From: Thalassia testudinum
Lineage: Eukaryota; Streptophyta; Magnoliopsida; Alismatales; Hydrocharitaceae
Direction of reading: 5' to 3'
Length of the DNA: 64,000 nt
Assembly (NCBI GenBank): GCA_037157565.1
Contig: JAZHRO010000022.1
Span: forward strand, 186,001 to 250,000
The position numbers and the translations under genes were made by a program. Position 1 is the stretch's first letter, and each line of letters opens with the position of its first letter. Shown piece after piece: positions 44,816 through 57,228 of the stretch. The notes under the pieces were generated by a model. That model made no database searches. It saw only the letters and a list, made by a program, of their open reading frames with translations, and was not told the DNA's origin.

Positions 44816-47800
44816 TCGCGCTAAACGCTCGTCAAAAATGATTTGTAAAGATAACGAGACTTGAGTCCCGGTCATTCATCTCTAGGAGGCATTTATGCAA
44901 ATTTGAAATCGATCTCTTTCGCTCTACTTGCTTAAAATCGCATGTCAGTTTATGGTTATTACGTATTTATGCATGACATGCTTAGTTGCCAAAATATCAG
45001 AAATTAAAAGCAGGCAACTTTAATCACACAAAATATATTGCAATAAGCTCATGGTGATTCTCAACACACACACACACATATATATATATAAAGATCTTTC
45101 ATTAATTCATCATGGTGTTTGCAACATGGAACTCATGGAAAGCTTATAGAGGGAAGCTTGAAAATATAAATCTAGATAACAGAAAACGATCGCATAAATG
45201 AATCTAAAGGGGGATTATGCATGCATCATTGGGGGAAAAGTAAGGAACTACACTACTAAGCTGTAATAAAAGCATGTAAACTATGAAGAACTAAGCTACT
45301 AATCTAGCAGAAATAAGGGCATTCGGAGGTGAGCTCCGATGGCCTTTGAGTTGATTGAGAGGAGAAGGAGGGGCGGCCAATGGTGCTTAGGCCGGCCCTT
45401 GGAGAGAGGTTGAGGAGGTGATCCAATATCTTGGCGTCGAGATGGTGGTGGCCATGGTGATGCTACTTGTGGAGATGGAGTGGACGTGGATGTAGCTAAA
45501 CTAAATGGAAGCCAAGAGTGAATGAAGCCAAGAAATGGATGGGTGCAAATGGCCACCCCTTAGGTCTTTTTATAGACCTAAGGGAGACTCGCTAGAGAAG
45601 TGTGGCACTCTCTAGAGAGAGCTCCAAGAGTGGTCAGCCAAAGAGAGAGAGAGAGAGGTGGTTTTTAGATCCACCATTTGTGGATCTCCAATTTGAATGG
45701 CTCTTGGTTGCTAATTTTGGCAACCAAGAGTGGCGCCACCTTTGGAAGAACCTAGAATACTCTAGGTGGTGTGAGAGTGCATGAATGGGGGTGTGTGTGT
45801 GTGTGTGTGTGGTCGTGCCCTATGTGTCTAAGTGATATAGGTTAGGTCCTAAGGGGGTTTAGGTTGGTGTAGGCCTTAAATTAGGGTTGCAAACCCTAAT
45901 TGCTATGGAGGAATGCAATTAAACTTAACACAAGTTTAATTGAATGGGTGTGAACCTAATTGAGAGTGAAATAACTCAATTAGGTTGAGCTTAGGTCAAT
46001 TGGACTTTCATTGAGTCCAGTTGGACTTGTATGGGTTGAGATCTGAGCTCAATTGTGTTGGTGCTAGAGCACCACGATCATTTGTTTTGATGATATCAAA
46101 ACACGTGTCATTTAACATTTGCACTTGAAGTCTTAGATTTCAGGCAAATTGCAAATGGAGACGTAATTAGACGCAGTTCGAGCTCGCATCCAAGACGGAT
46201 TGGAGGAGCTTGATGGAGAACAGAGGAGATTCGCGAGGAGCGATGGCTTGAAGAAGATGAAGAATAGGATAGATTTCCTTCTCTTGTACTCTTTATCTTT
46301 TTCGTTTCTTTTGTTGCTCTTTTTGTTCCTTAGAAAATCTTGTTAAAGAGCCTCAAAGTACCCTAACAATAGTCCTAGGAACACCAGCACAACCCTAGGA
46401 TACTTAGGTTTTCTGTAGAAAACTTAGAAAATCAATATAGGGTTCAAACAGCCTTTTCAGACGTCTGATAACATTTAGGTTGGACTTGTTAGTTCTGTCT
46501 AATGAAATCAGACGTCCAGACCTTAGTCCAGACGTCCTAGAAGACGTCTGATGGTTTTGCCAGACGTCCAATTAGTGGACCGTTGGCTCGCTTGGCAAAC
46601 ACTGAAGGATATGACCGTTAGAGCCTTATCAGACGTCCTTAGGCCTTTCTAGATGTCTGATAAATGACCGTTTTGCCTCAACTGACCCAAAATCTCTTCT
46701 CAGAGATTTTCTAGCCGTTGCAACTCTTGGAAATCCATTCCCACGAAAAAGTAGGTTTCCAGACGTCCAGACATAGTGCCAGATGTCCTATATGTCATCT
46801 GATGGACTTGCACTAGAACTCTGCTTAGATCTGATTCAAGTCAGGAAGAAACCCGCATGAAATCAGACGTCTGACCTTATTTTCAGACGTTTTAAATTGA
46901 TCTTCCAGACGTCTGATGCCAGGATCAGACGTCTGATAACCCTGTCAGTGCAATCATTGTTCCTAATTTCGGCCTGATTCTCTTGGGCTTTGCTCCCAAT
47001 GGCTATGGAAGCTTTCCAAAGCCTTCCAAAGCTTTCCTAAGGCCTCTATAAATAGAGAGGAACCTCTTGCACACAAACACACACCTAAATACACCAACAT
47101 ACACCTAGACACACCAAGAACAAGCATTTCCACTCTTTTGTGTCCAAAAAGAATCTCTTGCTCTCCAAGCTCAAGTTCTACATCTTGAGAGCATTAAGCC
47201 TTTGCGCACCTGCTTTCCCGCTGTAGTTCACGAGAGCGACGTTACGCCGTCGCGTGGCTCACGCACCCACGTCATCGATTCGACGCACTCCTTGCAAAGG
47301 GGAGTTTCCTAATTCCTATAGAAGCTAGGTTTAAATTTTTGTTGGTTCTATAGGACTATATTTGTTATTTTACTTTGTTATTTGGTTGGGTATTCGCTTT
47401 GCGAATTCCCGTCTCCTTCGTGGGACAAAATTCTTCTCGTGAAGAGAAGGGGTTGAGCAACGCTACCCTCGCACTTGTAGCGTGGCTGTAATTGAGGTTG
47501 AATCACCCTCGTTTAAAGTGATTCGTTTAGTGGATTTGATCAACTTGATTGATCGAAAAATCCTAACTCGAGAGGGTTAGGTGGTGGTTTTCACCCGGTT
47601 TGGGTTTCCACCTAAAAATAATTGTGCACATTGTGTGATTGAATTTTTTGTGAGATTGCTTTAGATTTTATTTCCGCAATTTATTACGTCACCCCCTCCT
47701 AGTAGGGCGAAACTACAAATTGGACCCTATGAGTCTAATTGACTAGGCAATGGTAATTGACTATGATCTAAGTCAATTAAGTTTAGTGAGGACCTAATTA

Positions 47801-48700
47801 GGTCCTTAAGGAGGTCTAGAGGTGATGTACTAGGGTTAGCGTACCTTAATTTAGGTTCCTATGAGATTAGAATTTGGTTTAGGGGGCTATAGATCCAAGA
47901 TCAAGGCTTGAATCTCAAAACAGGAACTGGAGAGAAGTTCCAGACATCCAATAATAGCATCAGACGACTTATACTTAAAAATCAGAAGTCTAGACTTCAA
48001 TTCTGGACGTCTAATCAGAGTCAAGAAGGATTCTAGGTTCTGTCTTGGGTATTCTGCAGAAATTGGACGTCTAACCAAGTGTCTGGACGTCCAATAACAC
48101 TGCAGAAGTGGGTTTAAGGTGTGCGGGAGTTGGCTAAGGGTTCTGGATGTCCTATAACTCATCTAGACATCCAGATAGAGGCTAGAATTAGGGTTTTAAG
48201 GTTTCCTAGGGTGCGGTGACCTAATCTAAGGGTGGCTAAGGCTTGGGGAAGCTTCTAGGCTGTCCTAGGGCTAGGATGGACCTAAGTTCTTCACAATTTA
48301 TTGCTTTATTCCTACTTGATAGAATAGCATACCTTAACTCCCTTACATTATTGTCTATTACATCTTATTCTAGGTCTTCTGCTCCAACTTTGCTGCAACA
48401 CCAGTTATCCTTTATTCTTCTGATCCAACTTTACATCCAGCTTCAGATCTATCGTCTGATCAGCTTATTGCCTGTAATTGGCATAATGCACCTAATCAGC
48501 ACATTTTAGCATTATTTTATGCATATCTAAAAGAAAGCAGTAAAGATGCAAATAATGCTTATGCATGCATGAATTACCCTAACTTATGCTAAGTCCTAGC
48601 CTAATTTAGGTCAATTAAGACCTATGATTGCTGCGCAATTAGGCTACTGTAGCTTGATTCGCTCAGGCTTTGGCTTAACACACTTTAAGCTTTAACAAAA
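44816..48700 (-). mobile_element. Reverse-strand gypsy LTR carrying a Sirevirus solo LTR (right end approximate)
   Basis: The left end reads CGTAGTATAGTCG, the reverse of the ACTATACTAC terminus seen in the LTRs at 50493 and 57160. A TATA-like CTATAAAAAGACC lies on the minus strand at about 45570. Without the 1662-bp insertion at 46056 it is about 2.2 kb long. A (GT)n run sits at 45786-45811. The right boundary is not clear, and 48000-48700 has only weak AGACGTCT-like words. Confidence 0.5.
46056..47717 (+). mobile_element. Sirevirus-type solo LTR
   Basis: It begins TGTTGGTGCTAGAGCACC and ends GCGAAACTACA, flanked by a perfect 5-bp duplication AATTG (46051-46055 and 47718-47722). It is homologous to the LTRs at 13733-15513 and 18664-22174, in the sense orientation here. 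A TATA-like CTATAAATAGAGAGG lies at about 47046 and the AGACGTCT cluster at 46459-46935. No internal region remains. Confidence 0.9.
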
Positions 48701-49655
48701 TATACCACAATCTCTTCTAACTTAGGACGTATTCTTGTACTTGAGTCACTAGTACATGATTCACTGGTTTGCTTTGGCTTAGGTGTCTAAGTAACTTTGG
48801 TTTACACTACATAGTGTTGGGAAGGATCTTGTGAACTTAAAATTCAACCCTAGTGTTCATTAAGGAAGGTGGAGTCCTTACCTGTTCGTGTAGGTAGACT
48901 CTTCGTCCTAGTCTTTAGTCTTGTGTTTAGGAGAAGCTCTTTCCACCAAATTACTCACCCATCAAATAAAGTGTGCTCTACCAAATAAAGTTGTTGGAGA
49001 CATACTGACATTTATTTGTTAAAAAAAAGTCAAAAAGAATTTTCAAAAAAAGACATTCTTTAGAATAAGTCAAGTATGTTCTCCAAGTCCTATAAACAGT
49101 TTTCCACCAAAAATATTTTCAAGGTGTAATACAAATACCCTATTTCCACCAAATATTCTTTAAGCTACAACGCAATAAGAGTTGGGTTTGAGTCTTTCGC
49201 ATTTTTGAGAGTCGATCCAAAGACATGAGCTGAAGCTAGGACTAACCTAGACTAAAAAAGAAGTGAAACCCTGGGATTGAGATTTAAAGTTCACCTGGTT
49301 AGTCCTGACCTATCACTATGCACAGCCATAACCACTTAGCTTCTAAGCTTTGTAAAACCCTTTGAGTCCTAGAAATACACTTAAGGTTTAAATATCAAGA
49401 GTTTTTATTGGTCGAGATATGGTCTATGTCATATCAGTCTTAAGTTCCAGTCAGTCTTTCTAAGCGACAGGTTTTCACAATGTCCAAACATAAACACAGT
49501 TGGCTTATCGAAAAATATTTCAGCTTAAAGATCATCTCTAAACACTTAAAAATTGAAAAAAAATAAATATCTCACCACACTTAGCTAGTATTAAAATGCT
49601 TTGCACTTTATTGAGTTATTTGCTAAGGGATTAGCAAAACTTAAGTATGGGGGTA
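48701..49655 (+). mobile_element. 3' noncoding region of the long gypsy element, second part
   Basis: Blocks such as CATTAAGGAAGGTGGAGTCC and, at the end, TTTGCTAAGGGATTAGCAAAACTTAAGTATGGGGG correspond to the terminal noncoding part of the elements at 1-1298 and 4564-6141. The last G-run is the polypurine tract before the 3' LTR. No gene is seen. Confidence 0.6.
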
Positions 49656-50490
49656 TGATGAGGTGTGGCTCATCACAGCTAAAATGCCTAAGTTAAGTTA
49701 GAAACTAGGTTAAACACTACACAATTAACATAAGAAAATGATTAAGTGTGAGAATTAGCGAAAATGATCTAAAAGAGCAAATCAATGTTAAAAACGTACA
49801 ATTAAGTCATAAATTGAGATAATCTATTCAAAAGATGTAATTTGATGATCCAATTACAAATTGAACACATGATTGAGTTTAAAAGTTCAAATCAAAAGTG
49901 GAATTAGTTTTCTTAAATGTTCAATTAAGCTTCAATAAAACTTCGTTTCATTTGAACATCACTAGGACCTTGCATTTAGAGTTTTCATTTAGGTCCTTAG
50001 GTCACATACATTTATTCACATTTAAAACCTCTAAGGACCTCTTTGATAACCACCGAGGACTTTTTTGCAATTCACAAGGGCTACGTTGCAAGAATCTTTA
50101 CCACTAATGGGTTTCATCCTAATTTTTCTACCTCTTCGCTCTTAAGGGCCTCAGCGCAATTTCACTTTTATACCTGCAGCCAGCGTGGGTCTACTATTCA
50201 CGAAGAACATGGCCCATTGTGGCCATCGTTCCTTTGCGCCTTGATCCTACAACTGATCTAAATCCAATCTTCCCGCTCCTTTATGCATGGAATCACCTCC
50301 TATCCTAGATCCCATCTGACGGTGGGATTTCATTTTGAAACTTCACACCCTCCTCTCTCTCCATCCCCACCAAAGAAGCCCTAATGGATTAATCTCACCA
50401 CTGCGGTGAGTACAATCAGTGCAATGCCTACTTAAACACCTCATTAAGCTCACGTATTGTTTAGTGAAAGTCGTCTTTTAGGGAAAACAC
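49656..50490 (+). repeat. 3' LTR of the long gypsy element
   Basis: It starts TGATGAGGTGTGGCTCATCA directly after the polypurine tract, and from 50015 matches the truncated 5' LTR at 37265-37735. The frame at 49898-50261 is shared with 37070-37513 for this reason and is not a gene. The right end merges with the reverse-strand LTR starting at about 50493. Confidence 0.75.
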
Positions 50491-50492
50491 GT

Positions 50493-53082
50493 CATAGTAT
50501 AGTTGATGAAAATCGCAACAGCATTTAAATTTGTAAAGTCCTCGAAAACAACAAGTGAGTCTGAGGTCGTTCGTAGGGAGCAAATGTGAAATTCACGCAC
50601 TAATCACAATTTAAATCAATGAGCAAAAAGATATGCAATGAATGAAATCTACTCAAATATTGTATTCAATAATAATCAATAGTAGCAATTATATCTCAAG
50701 AAATCAGTGGGGACAAAAAGAATAAGTGAATTATAAAAAATGATGATTTGAATCACCAATTAAATCCTCAAATGAAATATATATCCCACAACTCAAATTT
50801 TACCACAGTGGTTAGAGCCACTAATGTCTCAAATAGCAACGTCAGCATCTCAAATAACTCCACAGTAATTCAGATTAGTATCAGACGTCAGTTATAATCC
50901 CCAGACGACCTAACCGTTTAAACCTCAAAATAGGCACAAATGTGCCAAGCAAAGAGCAGAACACCGAGCCTCAGAGATGCTAAGTGTGTGGCATTTAGGC
51001 ATGCATCTCAAGAAGCACAGAACAAAAAATGGCCCCTATTCCTCAAAATCTTTTCTCTCTCTAACCAGGTTATCGGGCTAGGAACAGTAATGGGTAAATG
51101 AATCAACCCAGACCCACATGCTTGTGAACCGTGGGTGAGGGCACGTGCATATGGGTGTGCATAAGGGACCTCAGCCCCGTGCTCTCGAGGCAACGAAGCA
51201 ATATCACGAAAGTGTTATATATGCTATCACGCACTTACCAGCATCCGATGTAGGACTAATGTCCCCGCTATCCTTCGTGGATGCCAACAGCTAAACCTGC
51301 TTCGACTTGGTGGCCTTTGCTCAATTGAAGTTGTAGGTTGCTTTGCAAGAAGATTCCGCAGCGCCTAGATGAGGAGGCAGCGACTTTGATGGTCGGAGAG
51401 CAATGGTTGCTGTCGAGGAGGATGGAGGCAACGGTGGACGTCCGATGAACCTAAAAAAGCACGAATATGGGATTATCACCCAAATTAGAATTCTCAGGAT
51501 GATCACTGTGTGGTGAGGAAGACGATGACAGTGTCGATGTGGCGTCTGGAGCTTTATGGTGGCCGGACGGTGATGTTGAGGTTGAAGATTTGATGGGTTG
51601 TTTGGTGTCATTGTGGAGTGGTCAGAAATGCCAATAAGGAGAGGGGTTTTGGTCTGTGAGTTCACGCAAAGCTTTTGGTGGTGGTGGTTGGGCAATTGGT
51701 GGTTAGAGGTGGTCGGGCAGCTTCGTCGGAGGCATCGCTGGCTGTGGAGATGACGGAGGGGGAGATCATGATTGGTCGGTTGAATTGAGTTGGGAATGGG
51801 TTGATTCTAACCTAAAGAAGGAGAGGAGGAAGAATGGCTTATTTATGGATGAAGTGGAGGAAGCTCCACACCGACTTTGATTGGCTAGCGTCGGAGGAGA
51901 CGAAGGCTCTGGTGGAAGAGATGGCGAGGAGACAGGGGTCTGGGAGCTTCTGTTGTGACCGGCGAGAACTAGAGGAGGTCAAGGGAGAAGTTCCCTCTGA
52001 CTATTGTACGTGGTAGAGGGCAACAAAGAGGAATCTGAGGAGCTCGCTGGAGCTTGGTCAGAGCAGGTCGGGGAAGGAGGAGAAGAGTTTCTGGCCAAAA
52101 ACCTTGCTAATTTGGACCGTGGGAGCTCAGGCACTCTTTATAGAGCTAGAGATCGAGCTCTATATGAGGAAGGAAGCTTGATTGGATCTTAGTTTGGAAG
52201 CAAAGAATCCCACGAATTTCGTGGGTTTGCATGAGCATTTTGCCTCAAATCAAAGTCTAAGATTGCGTTCACATGAATCTTCATCGTCTAAACTCCAATC
52301 CCACCAAATTTGCTGGGATTTGGAGGTGATTTGATCAGGTTCAACTTGGTCAAAGTCAGTTCTTGCCCTGTTGTCTGATCAATTGCGGTAGGGACTAAAT
52401 CTTGAAGGAGACGAGAAACCTACGGACCCATTTGAATTGAAATCGAAAATTTGGGGCTTGATGTGAGGAATAGAGATTTTAGTGGTTGAATTGCAAATTA
52501 GGTCAAGATGGACTCTGATTAGGCTCAAATTTTGGTGCTAACCTAATTTGGACCCAAGGAATCTAATGGTGAACTTGGATTTTAGTTTTTACCATGTGTT
52601 ATTGGGTAATTTGCATAGAAGCCCCAATTAAGGTAAAATTCTGTTCAAAACTCTATTCTAGCTCAAAATGGCTTTAGATGTTCAAACCATGGGTACCAAA
52701 CCTCTTAGAATATTTTTCTATAAATTTTAAGAAATTTAGATGAATTTTATCCTAACCATAACCTCTTCATTTAAGTGAGACTGAAATTAGGGATTTGGGT
52801 ACTGATTTGATTCTCGAAATGGGTAAAACCCTATTTCTGTCTGTGTTGACCCACTTCTTGGAATTTAATGCTCATTTTACCTTTTATTAACCCCTAAGTG
52901 ACCTCGTAGTTACTCTACATTTATGATGTGATGTTAAAGCTGCAGATTTAGCCCTATTTTAATGCTTTCTTCTCAAAATGGATCTAAGTGGAATTATGGT
53001 CCTCAGGCAATTATTTAGGAGAATTTGTTACTTGATTCCAACTAATTAAAGCTAGTTATGACTAATGATGGTGTTACCATCA
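50493..53082 (-). mobile_element. Gypsy LTR, reverse orientation
   Basis: Read on the minus strand it starts TGATGGTAACACCATCA at 53082 and ends ATCAACTATACTATG at 50493 (about 2590 bp). It aligns with the LTR at 57229-59981 reversed: the ATTCCTTGGGTCCAAATTAGG block near 52545-52570 and the CGAACGACCTCAGACTC end near 50550. A TATA-like CTATAAAGAG is near 52140 on the minus strand. No target duplication is seen. Confidence 0.75.
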
Positions 53083-54513
53083 TTGTGCGCACACCTAATC
53101 GCTCCCTCCCCCCTGAGTGGTTCCCTTCGTCCATCCCCTCAGCTCTCCTACATTAATTCCTCACTTGCGGTAATAGAGTAGGCTCTCCTCCTTCCTTCAA
53201 TCGCCTCCAGCTGCCGGTTGTTGGCTCTTGGAAACCTCCTTCTTTAGTTAAGGGTCTCCTCCATTTCGTCACCATTGACCTCTGGCTGATGGACCTTGGA
53301 CACCACCTTCATCTATTAGCTAGATTTACCACTTTCGTAGATTAGTTTTCCTGCTTTCTGTACTAGTTTTAGTGTTAGTGTAATTTAGATCAGTAGGAGT
53401 AGATTAGATAGTGAAATCTATGATGAATTAGTTTAGATTACTTTAGATCCAACCTGACCTCTCTGATAATTTCATATTAGAGAGGAGTTCTCTGTGTTTT
53501 CGCATCAACTCATTCAGCTCCCTCGTCATTTCGTGATCATGTTCACTGACTTCCCTCAAGTTTTTTTATCACAATTCACCCACTCAATGTAGCATCAATT
53601 AGATCTAATGCTCCCCATCCAAATCTGATTGAGCGCTAATTTCACATGGTGGGTCTCCCATCCACTCCATCTATTCACAAAGACCCCTCGATCTAGTTTA
53701 ATTGTCTTGAATTGCTTGATTTCTTTCAGATTTGTTTTCCATGCCCAATCTCATGATTTAGAGTTCATTTGATTTCAATTGGATTCGATCGAGCTATTTG
53801 AGATTTTTAATTGATAAATTGGGTGCAATGTAATGAATCTAAGGTGTTGGATTTGATTTTTAATTTGTGGATGAACATGCACTCAAGTTAAGCCTTGTCT
53901 TAGATAGTTTGACCAAGGAGAATCAGTGATACTGATTTGAGGTCAAACGAGGACTCAAATGATTCTGAGTTAGTCACTAGATCATCTTAAACACCAATCA
54001 ATGGTGTTTAAGCAGATCATATTTATTCAGAAATCAAATCAAATGAAAAGCCCAAATCAGGGCAATATGGGTTTTTGATCTAAACAATATTCAATTTGGA
54101 AAATGATGCTCATTAAAGGTTTAATGAGATTTAAATGAAGATCTAAAGTTGACTTGAGATGTTTTCAGACCTTATGTGACTATTTTCATGGATTAAGATT
54201 GAATTTCATTGGATTGGATGATTTGATCTAGATAAATTCAGTAGCAGCAATTGCTATTCTGATTAAGCAGATCTTGAGCTTTTCTCTATGGATTAAACCT
54301 CTAATTTCAAGGGTTTTGTGGATTACTTGGCATTTCTGAGATGATTAGCATCTAGATCTGATTTTCCAGATCCTAAGTCTCTCCTATTCAGCACAGTAGC
54401 ATTGGCTGCTGGGAATCACAATAACTGCAGCAGCAGCTTCTAGTTGCTGGTTTCATGGCTAGGTAACTGCTAAAATGGCTGCAGTAGTAGCTGTAGCTGG
54501 GTTCTAAGACGTT
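53083..54513. other. Unassigned DNA, probably old repeat
   Basis: No open frame of note and no domain. A run of CTCC/TCC-rich sequence at 53095-53300 looks like the transcribed leader of an old LTR. The (GCAGCAG/GTAGTAG)-rich patch at 54410-54500 resembles sequence beyond the next LTR, at 56085-56115. Confidence 0.35.
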
Positions 54514-55995
54514 TGCACGAGGGAAAAGTTAGGGTTTTGAGAAACCCGTTGTTGCAGTCGCAAAACTCGCTATCAAATAAAATTTTACCAAAACTCCAAG
54601 GGAGTCCCGAGTCGAGCACGGGGAGGCGACGTTTGTTTCTTTGGAATCTGTGTTTCGCTTTGTTTCTTTTTGGTGTTTTTGGGGTTTTGTGATTTTTTTT
54701 AGTATTTTCGTAATGAAGAAATAGGCAAGATAAATATTCGAATAAGGATAAATAAAAAGATAGAGAGTCTAGAAATGAAGCAAATCTGATATATCAAAAT
54801 GTTGTTTATTACACTAATCAGAAATATGCTAAACAAAATAACAAGAGAATGAAGATGAGAAGGAATCTCCCAAAGCAGATGTCTGGCGAGACGATGGCAC
54901 TTGGTGGTGGCTTGGATGGAGGAGATGAGCTGTTAGACGTCGAGGATGAGGTGCAGGAGGAACCTGGGTAGAGGGCTACTTGACCAAGCTGAGGGAATGG
55001 TGATGAGGAGGTGGAGGCGATTGTCTACCTAAATGGAGGTAAGAGGATAGCTCTGCGGTCTCCTACGAAGGAGGTGAGGGTATGGTAGAATGCTTGGTCG
55101 AGTAAGGGAGTGCTACACTAATAGGAGGCCATGGTGCTTGGGAATGCGCTCTTGGGAGCTTGGGAGAATTCTTAAGGCTTTAGAGTAGGTGGGAGTAGCA
55201 TAGGTAGAGATTGGGAAAAATGGGAGGTGTAGGGGGGTTTATATAGGTGGTGGAGAAGAAGCTTTCCACGCATATACAATCAGTGACATTCGCAATCATC
55301 GCTAAAGATCCGCCCAAGCTGTCGCTGAAGATCCGTGCGGCACTGCTGGCGCACACTACGTGCTGCCTTATCGTGCATGCGTGCATGGTTGTCCTGTGCG
55401 CTGCGTTGTGCTACGCTGGCGCATGTTTCACGCATGGATGTCTCAAGCATGTGCTGGCGCAGTGCGTGCGTTGGCTGTGCGTGCATTGCCTCAATTGAGC
55501 GATTGGGGGGGCTTGGTGGGTTTCGAACTCGCACCCCTCCTTTAGGAGTTGATGCCACAACCGATGCGCCATGCTATCGGTTGGGTCGAGAAGAGTGGTT
55601 GTGGGTGCGCGGTGGAGGAGGATTCTCAGCCGTTGGATTTTCATCCAACGGCTAAGATTGCGTGTTGGGAGACCTTTGGAGGGACGTCGGGTGACGTTGG
55701 GTGCTCTGGATGGTGTCACGTGGCACCATTTGAACCGTCCACCTTTCTTTGCCTACAGAAGATGCTACAATGTTAAGATCGAGATGATTTTCGCAATGCC
55801 GGACTGCAATCATCACTTCGGACTCATTCATACGGACGGATTTTATATTTGAAGCTTTGAAATGTCACACCTGTCTCCTAGCCACAACAATGCAGGAATT
55901 ATTGTACAATTTATACACATTACACTAAATGCAGTATGATGTATGTTATGCAATATTTATACTATGGAATGCAATGCTTGGCTTAGGAGCTATCA
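54514..55995 (-). mobile_element. Solo-type LTR, gypsy family G, copy 3
   Basis: On the minus strand it begins TGATAGCTCCTAAGCC at 55995, followed by the TATAAATATTGCATAACATACATC block of copy 1. It ends near CCTCGTGCA at 54514 after the GTGCTCGACTCGG box. It carries the AGCCGTTGGAT/ATCCAACGGCT pair (55629-55654) and the tRNA-like boxes (55520-55571). Flanks ACGTT and CAAGT do not match, so the ends may be slightly misplaced or rearranged. Frames at 55247-55852 are LTR sequence. Confidence 0.75.
55520..55571 (-). promoter_or_regulatory. tRNA-like A and B boxes, second copy
   Basis: On the minus strand TGGCGCATCGG (A box, 55571-55561) is followed after 41 bases by GAGTTCGAAAC (B box, 55530-55520). 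The spacing equals that in copy 1 although the bases between the boxes have changed a good deal. Confidence 0.45.
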
Positions 55996-57159
55996 CAAGT
56001 AAGAATTTAATCATGAATACATGTGTGTTCATCAACATCTGAATTTGGAAGATGTCATCTGATTTGAAGCAGCAACTCTTTGCTGCTAAAATTTGAATAG
56101 CAGCAGCCACTGTTTTAGCTTATCTGAGCTGAGATTTGGATGGATTTTGAGGATGTAAATGAGCTGACTTGATTTGTAATGTTTGCATCTCATGTACAAG
56201 CATTCATGTATTGAAATTGAGTTTTAATTCAACTAGAATTGCTTGTAATCTTTTGTTAAATTTTTTGTCACTAATATTGTGAATTAACTGTCCAACATGC
56301 TATTTTAATGAAATTAATGATCAAAATCATGTTTAATGTCTCAAATATCTCTCATGTGGTGTGCTAAATGCATTGGAGTGATTGAGCTCCTATTTCAACT
56401 TTAGAACTATTTTTAGGTCTTTGGTTTCATGTTCCAAACATACTTTAAGGCCTACATGTAGTTACTTTGTATATAAATAAAATATATTAAAAAATCACAA
56501 AAGATAACATAAATGTGTCTTGAGTAAGATTAGGTATTTTCTCTAGGTGCGTGCAAAGTTTCAAAGTATTCCGAACCTCTGGCTTGGTAGAACATACCAG
56601 TCGAAGGTTCGATCTACTTTGGAATTTAACAAAAGACCAAACTTGAAAAACATCAAAAAAGAGTTCTTTTCTCTCTCATCCCCTACCTCCCCTAAACCTA
56701 TAAAAACTATAAAAATCATAATAACCCCAAAAATACCCAAAAATACCCTATACACTATGTATATACCTGTAAATACAAATTAAACCTAAGCTATATGTAT
56801 ATAATGTATACTATGTACATAATGTGTATAAATAACTTATATTTGTATTCTATATATTAAATAAAGTATTTAGAGTGATTTATTATATATATAAATTTAT
56901 TGTATTATTAGATATTAATTTATATAAACTAAATGTATATAAATCTAAGTAATTTTATAAACATATTTATATGTACAAAATTGTACTTAATACTATACAT
57001 ACGTATTTAACTATGTATTATAAACTATATAATGCTTGTAATCTAATTTAATTATATATTTATAGTAGGTAGTTAATTTATTAAGTTAATTAAGTAATTT
57101 ATTAACTTAAAATAAAATAAATGTTGATACAGTGTCGTCGAGTGTTAAGAAATATATAC
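55996..57159. other. AT-rich DNA, no gene recognised
   Basis: From 56760 on it is mostly A and T with TATATA words. The frame at 56547-56783 (plus) has low complexity and no domain. The AT-rich style matches 62640-63010, on the far side of the inverted LTR pair. Confidence 0.4.
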
Positions 57160-57228
57160 ATCGTAGTATAATCGACAAAATCTCACAACAAACATTTAAA
57201 CTTATAAGCTCAGAATCTAAAGGGAGTC
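57160..57228 (-). repeat. Short fragment of the gypsy LTR end, reversed
   Basis: TAGTATAATCGAC..AACATTTAAAC..AAGGGAGTC corresponds to 50496-50570, the terminal part of the reverse LTR. It abuts the forward LTR at 57229 directly. Confidence 0.6.

Noticed and set aside
49898..50261. Conserved frame repeated at 37070-37513 as a gene family
   Set aside because: The two places are the 3' and 5' LTRs of the same element; the similarity is that of LTR copies.
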